A DNA stretch of 6,690 nucleotides from Geodermatophilaceae bacterium (GTDB lineage Bacteria > Actinomycetota > Actinomycetes > Mycobacteriales > Geodermatophilaceae), in NCBI GenBank assembly GCA_013811805.1, contig JACCUM010000477.1:1-6690 (forward strand). Direction: 5' to 3'. Positions 1 to 5,561 of this stretch are shown in pieces; position 1 is the first letter of the stretch; each line of letters starts with the position of its first letter. The notes beneath the pieces were generated by a model that was not told where the DNA came from, made no database searches, and worked only from the letters and a program-made list of their open reading frames with translations. The translations under genes were made by a program, and so were the position numbers.

Positions 1-70
1 CTGCGGATCCGCCTGACCGACTAACCCGGCGGCCTCACACCCGCTGGACGACAAGGCGCGAGACTGCCTG

Positions 71-93
71 CATGTGCGACACCGTTGCACGTG
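71..93 (+). terminator. Weak hairpin, possible terminator
   Basis: CATGTGCGA (71-79) can pair with TTGCACGTG (85-93) around the 5-nt loop CACCG, giving nine pairs of which two are G-T wobbles. A short T-run (104-107) follows about 10 nt later. It lies downstream of the pspC-like gene's stop on the other strand and after whatever gene may end near the left edge, so it could end transcription. The T-run is too far away for a classical intrinsic terminator. The rest of bases 1-139 shows no supported gene. Confidence 0.25.
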
Positions 94-139
94 TGAGCAT
101 GCGTTTTCATCGGATCTGTGAGGCCGGCTGGCCCTTGGG

Positions 140-334
140 TCAGATCGTGCTGTCGGCCGGTAACAGCAGCCAGAGGATGAGATAGAGGAAAACCTGTGGG
201 CCGGGAAGCACGATCGAGACCACAAAGGCCGCCCGTACGACGGTGGGTGACAACCCCAGCCGACGGGCGATACCGGAGCAGACCCCGGCGATGACCTTGT
301 TCGATGAGTTCCGGGCGAGGGTGTTGCTGGCCAT
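140..334 (-). CDS. PspC domain membrane protein
   Basis: A 64-residue protein that is essentially one PspC domain. PspC proteins are small inner-membrane proteins; in enterobacteria PspC takes part in the phage-shock envelope-stress response, while stand-alone actinobacterial copies are mostly uncharacterised. The signature NKVIAGVCSGIARRLGL (about residues 12-28) matches the family's K-x-I-x-GVCxGIAxxxG pattern. It is followed by a VVRAAFVV segment and a hydrophobic stretch to LILWLLLP near residue 58, probably one or two membrane passes. The ATG start is supported by AAAGGAG (complement of 340-346) five bases upstream. It diverges from the macrodomain gene across 59 bp. Length is normal for a stand-alone PspC protein. 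The family is clear; the specific role is unknown, and no psp operon partners are visible. Confidence 0.9.
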   Translation of the reverse strand: MASNTLARNSSNKVIAGVCSGIARRLGLSPTVVRAAFVVSIVLPGPQVFLYLILWLLLPADSTI

Positions 335-376
335 GAACGCTCCTTTGCCAGAGATGGCGAAACCGCTTAGGTCGCC

Positions 377-382
377 AACTTA
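377..382 (-). promoter_or_regulatory. Candidate -10 for the pspC-like gene
   Basis: Read on the minus strand this is TAAGTT, fitting the actinobacterial TANNNT -10 pattern. Transcription would start near 370, giving a leader of about 36 nt that contains the AAAGGAG ribosome binding site. It shares bases 381-382 with the opposing -10 of the macrodomain gene. No convincing -35 is seen. Inferred from motif and spacing only. Confidence 0.35.
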
Positions 383-386
383 GACT
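381..386 (+). promoter_or_regulatory. Candidate -10 for leaderless macrodomain mRNA
   Basis: TAGACT fits TANNNT and occupies exactly -13 to -8 if transcription starts at the G of the GTG start codon (394). There is no Shine-Dalgarno sequence between it and the start. Together these suggest a leaderless transcript, a common arrangement in actinobacteria. No clear -35 is visible. Confidence 0.45.
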
Positions 387-393
387 TGTTGTC

Positions 394-918
394 GTGCACG
401 TCGAGGCAATCGCCGGTGACATCACCACCGAAGCAGTCGATGCGATCGTCAACGCCGCCAATCCGGGACTGCTCGGTGGCGGTGGAGTCGACGGTGCCAT
501 CCACGCTGCCGGCGGACCGGACATCCTGACTGAATGCCGTCGGATCAAACAGGATCTACCCGGCGGACTGCTGCCGCGCGGACAGGCCGTGGCGACCACG
601 GCTGGACGTCTGCCGGCGCGCTGGGTCATCCACACCGCCGGCCCCGTGTACGACTCGCGCAAGGATCGCAGCCCGACCCTGCGCTCCTGCTACGTCGAAT
701 CACTGTCTCTGGCGGCCCAACTTGGCGCCACGTCGATCGCCCTCCCGGCGATCTCGGCCGGTGTGTACGGCTGGCCGATCGACGACGCCGCTCGGATCGC
801 GGTCAGCGCCGTACGCGACACGCAAGCACCCGGAATCCGCCTCGTACGGTTCGCCCTTCTCGGCGGGCCGGCGCTCCAGGCATTTGCAAGGGCGTTGATG
901 GACACAGGCCCTGATTGA
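394..918 (+). CDS. Macrodomain protein, MacroD/YmdB-like ADP-ribose hydrolase
   Basis: A 174-residue stand-alone macrodomain. The family binds ADP-ribose; MacroD-type members hydrolyse O-acetyl-ADP-ribose and remove ADP-ribose from acidic residues in the cytoplasm. The motifs appear in order: GDIT (8-11), VDAIVNAAN (15-23), LLGGGGVDGAIH (26-37) with the candidate catalytic Asp33, WVIHTAGP (77-84), and the phosphate loop LPAISAGVYGWP (117-128). In that loop Ala replaces the more usual Thr of ISTGVYG. The domain is full length, so I expect it to be active. The GTG start is chosen because it begins just before the first strand and sits correctly behind a TANNNT -10; there is no ribosome binding site. 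It diverges from the PspC-like gene and is followed by a gene remnant. No sirtuin or ADP-ribosyltransferase partner is in view, so the physiological substrate is unknown. Confidence 0.92.
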   Translation: MHVEAIAGDITTEAVDAIVNAANPGLLGGGGVDGAIHAAGGPDILTECRRIKQDLPGGLLPRGQAVATTAGRLPARWVIHTAGPVYDSRKDRSPTLRSCYVESLSLAAQLGATSIALPAISAGVYGWPIDDAARIAVSAVRDTQAPGIRLVRFALLGGPALQAFARALMDTGPD

Positions 919-923
919 CATAG

Positions 924-1070
924 CTGCTCCGCTCCGGCCTGGACAACTGGATCTTCTGGGCGGCGCTGGCTTTTGCGCTGGGTGTGGCCTTTCTGGTCGC
1001 CCTGCCGATCAACCGGTGGATGATTTCGCGGGGGCTCGGCCACGCCGTCGTGCATTCGAAGCACCACTGA
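924..1070 (+). pseudogene. 3' remnant of a DUF4396-like membrane protein gene
   Basis: Directly after the macrodomain stop, a plus-strand frame reads LLRSGLDNWIFWAALAFALG and then VAFLVALPINRWMISRGLGH, ending AVVHSKHH at a TGA (1068-1070). This looks like the C-terminal end of a DUF4396-type integral membrane protein: one transmembrane helix, the P-[VI]-N-R-W-[LM]-I-x-R-G signature, and a His-rich tail. An in-frame TAG lies at 921-923, and there is no plausible start or ribosome binding site, so only about 49 codons survive. The 5' part was probably lost when the macrodomain gene came to lie next to it. The last 62 bp overlap the opposing membrane gene. The family call rests on recalled motif resemblance, without a profile search. 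An alternative is a short ORF using the internal GTG at 984, which I think unlikely. Confidence 0.6.
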
Positions 1071-2247
1071 CCGGAGCGGCATCGACTCGCTCCAGCCGGT
1101 CTCGGTAGACCGCGCGGACGGCGAAGACCTGGCGCAGTTCACTGCGTACCTCGCCGAAGAACTCGCGCTGATAGTCCTTGTCCACCAAGGCCGTCACCAA
1201 AAACTGCATTCCACCGATCGCGCCGATGAGACCCGCGGCTTTGAGCAACTCAATCGACAGGTACACCTCGGCACCCAGTAGACGCACAGTCGGGCCGACA
1301 ACGGTCGGTGGTGTGCCGACCCATTGCTCGAAGGTCGCCATGGAGATGGTGAGCAATCCGAAGCCCACGTAGAGCGCGGTCACCATCCCAGCGACGATCA
1401 GCGCCTGGACGAACTGGCTGATGAACAGCAGCAGGGTCACGTTGAGCCGTTCCCGGCCGTGCAGCGGGATCGAGGGCACCGCTTCACGCGATCGACGCGG
1501 CGTGAGCGCCCCGCAGGGGGCGTCCCCGCATTCTCGTTCCACCTCGTCCCAGCTCTCGAAATCGCCGAGCTCCTCCACCTGTGGGGGCAGCCGCAGCCAG
1601 GTGAGCACGGCGCCGAGGCCGGCGAACAGGCCGAGGGTGAGCACGTACAGCACGGGCGGAATCTCGGTTGCGACCTTCCACATCTCTGCGTTGAGGAACA
1701 TGAAGACGCTGAACAGCAGCAGAGTCGGCAGGATCCGCCCGACGACCGGAAGCACGCTGCGCAGCTGCCGCGCGGTCAGGACCACGGCCCAGATGCCCAG
1801 CGGCACCACGGCGTAGGAGGTCACCGCATAGACAAGGGCAAGGAGAGCGAGGTTCCCGGCGAACAGCCACAGCGCGGTCAGCCATCCTGCGCTGACGATC
1901 AGCGCGACCACTGCGGGCGCCAGAATGAAGACCGCGACCTCGAGCACCCCGAACCGGGGGACGTCGGCGAAGGCCGCCCTCCCGCGCAGCCGGTTCGCCA
2001 GGATCCAGATGACGGCCGAGCCGACGATGACGCCGAAAAAAGTGGTGTACCGCAGCCACAGCGGCCAAGCTCTCGCGTCGGCGAAGCACAACTCGGCGAC
2101 GAACACGGCGTAGAGCAGCGGAGCGGCTCGGGTGAGGATGTCGCGGCTCGGGCTGTAGTCCACGATCAGGTGGGGTACACCTCGGTGCAGGAACCAGTCC
2201 TCGATGGCCGCGCGCTGGCGGGTCACCGCCGAGCCGGTCCGGGCCAT
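1009..2247 (-). CDS. Multi-pass membrane protein, function unknown
   Basis: About 412 residues from the ATG at 2247. I do not recognise a characterised family, though it resembles large actinobacterial hypothetical membrane proteins. With this start, hydrophobic segments lie near residues 37-55, 65-84, 99-120, 122-159 (probably two helices), 172-187 and 198-217. A charged loop follows at 218-267 (containing ELGDFESWDEVERECGD), then segments near 268-300 and 324-353. The charged C-terminal tail carries DKDYQREFFGEVRSELRQVFAVRAVYRD. The frame stays open upstream to a TTG at 2382, but that start would overlap the divergent EEP gene's start codon. GTG 2283 and ATG 2247 both remain possible. I prefer ATG 2247, with GGAG about 12 nt upstream as a weak ribosome binding site. 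The last 20 residues are read antisense to the DUF4396-like remnant. No catalytic or transporter signature is seen. Confidence 0.75.
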   Translation of the reverse strand: MARTGSAVTRQRAAIEDWFLHRGVPHLIVDYSPSRDILTRAAPLLYAVFVAELCFADARAWPLWLRYTTFFGVIVGSAVIWILANRLRGRAAFADVPRFGVLEVAVFILAPAVVALIVSAGWLTALWLFAGNLALLALVYAVTSYAVVPLGIWAVVLTARQLRSVLPVVGRILPTLLLFSVFMFLNAEMWKVATEIPPVLYVLTLGLFAGLGAVLTWLRLPPQVEELGDFESWDEVERECGDAPCGALTPRRSREAVPSIPLHGRERLNVTLLLFISQFVQALIVAGMVTALYVGFGLLTISMATFEQWVGTPPTVVGPTVRLLGAEVYLSIELLKAAGLIGAIGGMQFLVTALVDKDYQREFFGEVRSELRQVFAVRAVYRDRLERVDAAPVSGASNARRRGRAPAKSSTG

Positions 2248-2375
2248 CGGCTGCGCTATCTCCGAACCAGAGTCATCTGCCACATCCTGCCTGCCGGCCC
2301 GCTTACCCGGGGATGTCCACCAAGATTTCCTGCGATCCCGCCCTGCGTTCACCCGATCTGCGGTGAGATGGGCCG

Positions 2376-3614
2376 ATGACAACTGGGCAGCGCATGCAGC
2401 GTACGGCGGGGATCGTGGCGGCCGTGGGGATCGTGGTTTCGTCGGTCACCCCAGCGCAGGCGGCCGAGCCGGGGTCGGTGCGCTTCGCGACCTTCAACGC
2501 CTCGCTGAACAGATTCGACGCTGGCCAGCTGATCACGGATCTGTCCACACCGGACAACGCACAGGCGGCCAACGTCGCTGAGATCATCCAGCGCACCGCC
2601 CCGGACGTGTTACTGATCAACGAGTTCGACTACGACGCCGACGGCACGGCTCTGCGACTGTTCCAGGACAACTATCTCTCGGTGCCGCACCACGGCGCTC
2701 CGGCGATTGACTACCCCTACTCCTTCACTGCACCGGTGAATACCGGGGTGCCCTCGGGCTTCGATCTAAACAACGACGGCACTGTCGGTGGCCCCGACGA
2801 CGCCTTTGGCTTCGGCTTCTTTCCCGGCCAGTTCGGCATGGCCGTCTATTCGAAATACCCGATCGACCTCGACGCCGTCCGCACTTTCCAGACCTTCCTC
2901 TGGAAGGACATGCCGGGAGCGCTGCTTCCCGACAACCCGGCCACGGCCGAACCGGCCGACTTCTACTCACCCGCGGAACTCGACGTGTTCCGGTTGTCAT
3001 CGAAGAGCCATTGGGATCTGCCGCTGCAGGTCGGCCGGTCAACTGTGCACTTCCTGGTCAGTCATCCGACGCCGCCGGTCTTTGACGGCGTAGAGGACCG
3101 CAACGGCCGGCGCAACTCCGATGAGATCCGGCTCTGGGCCGACTACATCACGCCGGCAGACAGCGGCTACATCTACGACGATGAGGGCGTCAACGGAGGC
3201 CTCCCACGGGGCGCGCACTTCGTCGTGGCCGGCGACCAGAACTCCGACCCGCTGGACGGCGACAGCCTGCCGGGCTCGATCGATCAACTGCTGGACGACC
3301 CGCGAGTCAACACCAACCGGACGCCCGATTCGTTCGGGGCAGTGCAGGCTGCGATCCAACAAGGCGGCGCCAACCGGACGCACCTCTCACCGCACCGTTT
3401 CGACACCGCCGACTTCTCCGAACCGGAGCCGGGAAACCTACGCGTGGACTATGTGCTGCCCTCGACCACGCTGTCGATCCAATCCACGGGGGTGTACTGG
3501 CCGACGACGTTCAACCCGCAGCACCGACTCGTCTATGACCCGAGCTTCCCGTTCGGCGTAGCCAGTTCCGATCACCGACTCGTGCGCGTGGACGTACGGG
3601 TTCCCGGGGCCTGA
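2376..3614 (+). CDS. Secreted endonuclease/exonuclease/phosphatase (EEP) family protein
   Basis: A 412-residue exported enzyme of the EEP superfamily (DNase I, AP endonuclease and inositol-phosphatase fold), which cleaves phosphodiester or phosphomonoester bonds with a divalent metal. Residues 1-29 form a signal peptide: basic N-region, hydrophobic core GIVAAVGIVVSSV, cleavage after AQA. Active-site motifs follow in order: FN (Asn41), INEFD (metal-binding Glu83), SHPTPP (His230), VAGDQNSDP (Asp287 and Asn289), RVDYVLPS (Asp358) and SSDHRLV (Asp399-His400). A full set suggests a working enzyme. DLNNDGTVGGPD (130-141) resembles a calcium-binding EF-hand or dockerin-type loop, a feature I recall in related actinobacterial proteins. 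GGTGAG (2362-2367) eight bases upstream supports the ATG. The substrate (DNA, phytate, phospholipid headgroup or other phosphoester) cannot be told from sequence. It stands alone, divergent from the membrane gene and closed by a hairpin. Confidence 0.9.
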   Translation: MTTGQRMQRTAGIVAAVGIVVSSVTPAQAAEPGSVRFATFNASLNRFDAGQLITDLSTPDNAQAANVAEIIQRTAPDVLLINEFDYDADGTALRLFQDNYLSVPHHGAPAIDYPYSFTAPVNTGVPSGFDLNNDGTVGGPDDAFGFGFFPGQFGMAVYSKYPIDLDAVRTFQTFLWKDMPGALLPDNPATAEPADFYSPAELDVFRLSSKSHWDLPLQVGRSTVHFLVSHPTPPVFDGVEDRNGRRNSDEIRLWADYITPADSGYIYDDEGVNGGLPRGAHFVVAGDQNSDPLDGDSLPGSIDQLLDDPRVNTNRTPDSFGAVQAAIQQGGANRTHLSPHRFDTADFSEPEPGNLRVDYVLPSTTLSIQSTGVYWPTTFNPQHRLVYDPSFPFGVASSDHRLVRVDVRVPGA

Positions 3615-3634
3615 CCCAGCCGCTGGGGCAGGCC
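3608..3634 (+). terminator. Strong hairpin over the EEP stop codon
   Basis: GGCCTG (3608-3613) pairs with CAGGCC (3629-3634), and CCCAG (3615-3619) with CTGGG (3623-3627), around the loop CCG; a single A-G mismatch separates the two stem parts. The stop codon (3612-3614) is in the left arm. There is no T-tract, as is common for actinobacterial terminator-like hairpins. It would insulate the leaderless murB promoter from read-through. Confidence 0.55.
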
Positions 3635-3669
3635 GAGACCCGGCTTCATCGGTGGCACCAGGTCTGTCC

Positions 3670-3675
3670 TAGCGT
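3670..3675 (+). promoter_or_regulatory. Candidate -10 for leaderless murB mRNA
   Basis: TAGCGT fits TANNNT and lies exactly at -13 to -8 relative to the GTG start of murB (3683). No Shine-Dalgarno sequence lies between it and the start. This is the same geometry as at the macrodomain gene, so a leaderless transcript starting at the G of GTG is likely. No clear -35 element. Confidence 0.5.
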
Positions 3676-3682
3676 TCACTTC

Positions 3683-4741
3683 GTGACCGATCGGAGCGGG
3701 GTACGGCTGTGCGACCTGACCACCCTCCGTACCGGTGGTGAGGCCGCGCACGCTGTCTCGGCGGAGTCCCTCGACGAACTCGTGGATGCCGTACGCAGTG
3801 CCGACGCCGCCTCCCGAGCCGTCCTCCTCATCGGCGATGGATCGAATCTCGTTGCCCCCGACCAAGGTTGGGACGGTGACGTCGTCCTGATCCGGGTTCG
3901 GGGGATCGAGTCCGTACGTCGCGGCCAGGACATCGATGTTCGGGTTGCCGCTGGTGAACCCTGGGAGGAGGTCGTCACTCGATCGGTAGAGGCCGGCTGG
4001 TCGGGGTTGGAGTGCTTGTCCGGGATCCCCGGCCGGACCGGAGCGACGCCGGTTCAGAACGTCGGCGCGTACGGCCAGGAGGTGGCCGACTCGATCACCG
4101 CCGTGGAAGTGTTCGACCGGGAGACCGGCCGACGGATGGCCTGGTCGGCGGCGGCGTGCCGATTCGGCTACCGCGACAGCCGCTTCAAGCACACCGATCG
4201 GTTCGTGGTGCTTTCCGCACAGTTCAGGTTGGCACTGTCCCGGCTCTCGGCGCCGATCAGGTACCCCGAACTGGCCTCCCAGCTCGGGGTCGAGGTCGGC
4301 GAGCGAGCACCGGCGGCCGCCGTCCGCGCGACGGTTCTCGAACTGCGCCGGAACAAGGGAATGGTGTTGGACGCCGCCGATCACGACACCTGGAGTGCCG
4401 GGTCGTTCTTCACCAACCCGATTCTCACCCCCGGCGAGTACGAGCGCTTCGCCGAGTTGGCCAACGCCCGGCTCGGGCCGGATGCTGCCTGGCCGGCCTA
4501 CCCGGATCCGCGCGGCCGGAAGCTGTCTGCGGCCTGGCTGATCGAGCAGGCTGGCTTTGCCAAGGGGTATGCCCGGGGCGCGGCGGCCGTGTCGGGCAAG
4601 CACACGTTGGCGCTGACGAATCGCGGCTCGGCGACCAGCGCCGACATCCTCACGTTGGCCACCGAGATCATCGACCGGGTCGAGTCGGCGTTCGGCGTAC
4701 GACTGCACCCCGAGCCCCGCATCCTCAGCTTTTCAAGGTGA
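3683..4741 (+). CDS. murB: UDP-N-acetylenolpyruvoylglucosamine reductase MurB
   Basis: A 352-residue cytoplasmic FAD enzyme that reduces UDP-GlcNAc-enolpyruvate to UDP-MurNAc with NADPH, the second committed step of peptidoglycan precursor synthesis. Type I MurB motifs are all present: IGDGSNL (50-56, FAD phosphate loop), GLECLSGIPGRTGATPVQNV (108-127) continuing GAYGQEV, YRDSRFK (163-169, substrate Arg164), AGSFFTNP (239-246, catalytic Ser241), LIEQAGF (286-292), KHTLALTNRG (306-315) and HPEPRIL (342-348, catalytic Glu344). Length is typical. The GTG start is at the right place for the N-terminal T-L-R-T-G-G motif and is probably leaderless. The TGA stop is supplied by the left arm of the 69-bp inverted-repeat element, so the last two or three residues (after PEPRILSF) may have changed when that element arrived. 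Presumed essential, single copy and functional. Confidence 0.97.
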   Translation: MTDRSGVRLCDLTTLRTGGEAAHAVSAESLDELVDAVRSADAASRAVLLIGDGSNLVAPDQGWDGDVVLIRVRGIESVRRGQDIDVRVAAGEPWEEVVTRSVEAGWSGLECLSGIPGRTGATPVQNVGAYGQEVADSITAVEVFDRETGRRMAWSAAACRFGYRDSRFKHTDRFVVLSAQFRLALSRLSAPIRYPELASQLGVEVGERAPAAAVRATVLELRRNKGMVLDAADHDTWSAGSFFTNPILTPGEYERFAELANARLGPDAAWPAYPDPRGRKLSAAWLIEQAGFAKGYARGAAAVSGKHTLALTNRGSATSADILTLATEIIDRVESAFGVRLHPEPRILSFSR

Positions 4742-4806
4742 TCTTGACCTTATGGTGGTTTCTGGAGGCGGCTACCGGCGTGTCGCCGCAATAAGGTCAA
4801 GATCAC
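4738..4806. repeat. 69-bp element with perfect 16-bp inverted repeats
   Basis: Left arm GTGATCTTGACCTTAT (4738-4753) and right arm ATAAGGTCAAGATCAC (4791-4806) are exact reverse complements separated by 37 nt. The spacer carries a minor stem, GCGGC with GCCGC. The arms are clearly more AT-rich than the surrounding genes. The element starts inside the murB stop codon region and ends directly before the ribosome binding site of the DUF998-like gene. There is no coding capacity, no T-tract, and no clean target-site duplication. It looks like a small miniature inverted-repeat or REP-type element; it could alternatively act as a terminator or mRNA-stabilising structure. Copy number in the genome is unknown. 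Confidence 0.75.
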
Positions 4807-4819
4807 GAAGGATGTGGGT

Positions 4820-5458
4820 ATGGCATCTGAGACTCCCTGGTGGGGCGTGCTGTCCTCTGCGGCGGCACCGACTCTGCTGATCGGTGGCTGGACCGTCGCG
4901 GCGGCCCAACAGGAAACCCGGTTCGACTCCCTCACCCAGACGATCAGTGCCCTGGCCGCCCTGGACGCCACCGATCGGTGGGTGATGACCGCCGCGCTGG
5001 CCGGTGTGGGACTTTCGCACGTCACGACGGCTCTGGCCTTGCGCGGAGCGGCCCTGCCGGGCCGGGTGGTCCTGGGCGCCGGGGGAGTCGCGACGCTGCT
5101 GGTGGCTGCCCTGCCGCTGCCCACCGTGCTCGGGGACGGCGGCTCCACTCCGCACACCATCGTGGCCGGGATCTCCTTCGGTGCCCTTGCCGTCTGGCCC
5201 GCGCTGGCCATGCGCGCGAGTCGTAAGGACGACGCGATTGGACGCGGGGCCGCCTCGGTCAAGCAGAAAATCCCCTGGGGGCTCCGGCGCACGGTGGCCG
5301 TGGCCGCCAGCGCCGTTCTGCTCGCTGGCGTCGGCTGGTTCGTCTCCGACCTGGGCCAGGAGGGCAGCTTGGTCGGCCTGTCCGAACGGGTGACCGCCGG
5401 CGCCCAAGCGCTCTGGCCCCTCGCGGTCGTCCTGAGCACCCGGCGTGCCCGCCGCTAA
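4820..5458 (+). CDS. DUF998-like integral membrane protein
   Basis: A 212-residue hydrophobic protein with about six membrane passes and no predicted enzymatic residues. It fits the DUF998 pattern: a first helix (about 8-28), then RFDSLTQTISALAALDATDRWVM (about 33-55) resembling the family's R-x-x-D/S...T-I-S-x-L segment, followed by helices near 56-76, 80-100, 110-130 and 158-176 and a final one near 193-206. Function of the family is unknown. I chose ATG 4820 because GAAGGA (4807-4812) stands seven bases before it; the in-frame GTG at 4814 would leave one base of spacing. That ribosome binding site abuts the right arm of the inverted-repeat element. The gene follows murB in the same direction with a 78-bp gap, so co-transcription is possible, and it converges with the SDR gene. 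Confidence 0.75.
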   Translation: MASETPWWGVLSSAAAPTLLIGGWTVAAAQQETRFDSLTQTISALAALDATDRWVMTAALAGVGLSHVTTALALRGAALPGRVVLGAGGVATLLVAALPLPTVLGDGGSTPHTIVAGISFGALAVWPALAMRASRKDDAIGRGAASVKQKIPWGLRRTVAVAASAVLLAGVGWFVSDLGQEGSLVGLSERVTAGAQALWPLAVVLSTRRARR

Positions 5459-5479
5459 GGCCCTAGCGCCCGTCAAGGG

Positions 5480-5504
5480 ACTTTCTCCGGAGAAAGTGCG
5501 GTCA
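5480..5504. repeat. Palindromic repeat, copy 1
   Basis: ACTTTCTCCGGAGAAAGT (5480-5497) is a perfect 18-bp palindrome, followed by GCGGTCA. It lies between the convergent DUF998-like and SDR genes. As RNA it could form a seven-pair stem with a CCGG loop in either direction, so it could be part of a bidirectional terminator; as DNA it has the look of a dimeric protein binding site. A second, near-identical unit lies 42 bp further on. Confidence 0.8.
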
Positions 5505-5521
5505 GCGGGCGGGCTGAGGTG

Positions 5522-5546
5522 ACATTCTCCGGAGAAAGTGCGGTCA
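5522..5546. repeat. Palindromic repeat, copy 2
   Basis: ACATTCTCCGGAGAAAGT (5522-5539) followed by GCGGTCA matches copy 1 at 24 of 25 positions; the one difference (T to A at the third base) breaks the palindrome only at that pair. Repeat-to-repeat distance is 42 bp. Its 3' end lies 15 bp from the SDR stop codon. Confidence 0.8.
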
Positions 5547-5561
5547 CGGGGTGGCGCAGCA

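Noticed and set aside
1..24. Plus-strand frame reading LRIRLTD then TAA, a possible C-terminus of a gene starting left of the window.
   Set aside because: Seven codons carry no recognisable motif, and another plus-strand frame is also open here, so no gene can be supported.
1324..2379. Long plus-strand frame of 351 codons opposite the membrane protein.
   Set aside because: The product is rich in His, Gln, Arg and Pro without hydrophobic core or domain, typical of an antisense shadow of GC-rich coding DNA.
2248..2382. Longer version of the unknown membrane protein starting at TTG 2382.
   Set aside because: It would overlap the divergent EEP gene's start codon, and the added residues are charged and low in conservation-like features. 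GTG 2283 or ATG 2247 is more plausible.
2408..2436. Direct repeat GGGGATCGTGG (2408-2418 and 2426-2436) in the EEP gene.
   Set aside because: It simply encodes GIV twice in the hydrophobic core of the signal peptide; no sign of a regulatory role.
3572..4708. Long minus-strand frame of 378 codons opposite murB.
   Set aside because: murB is unmistakable on the other strand; this frame shows only shadow-type composition.
4738..4806. The inverted-repeat element as a classical intrinsic terminator of murB.
   Set aside because: The 37-nt spacer and absence of a T-tract do not fit; kept as a repeat element with termination only as an alternative.
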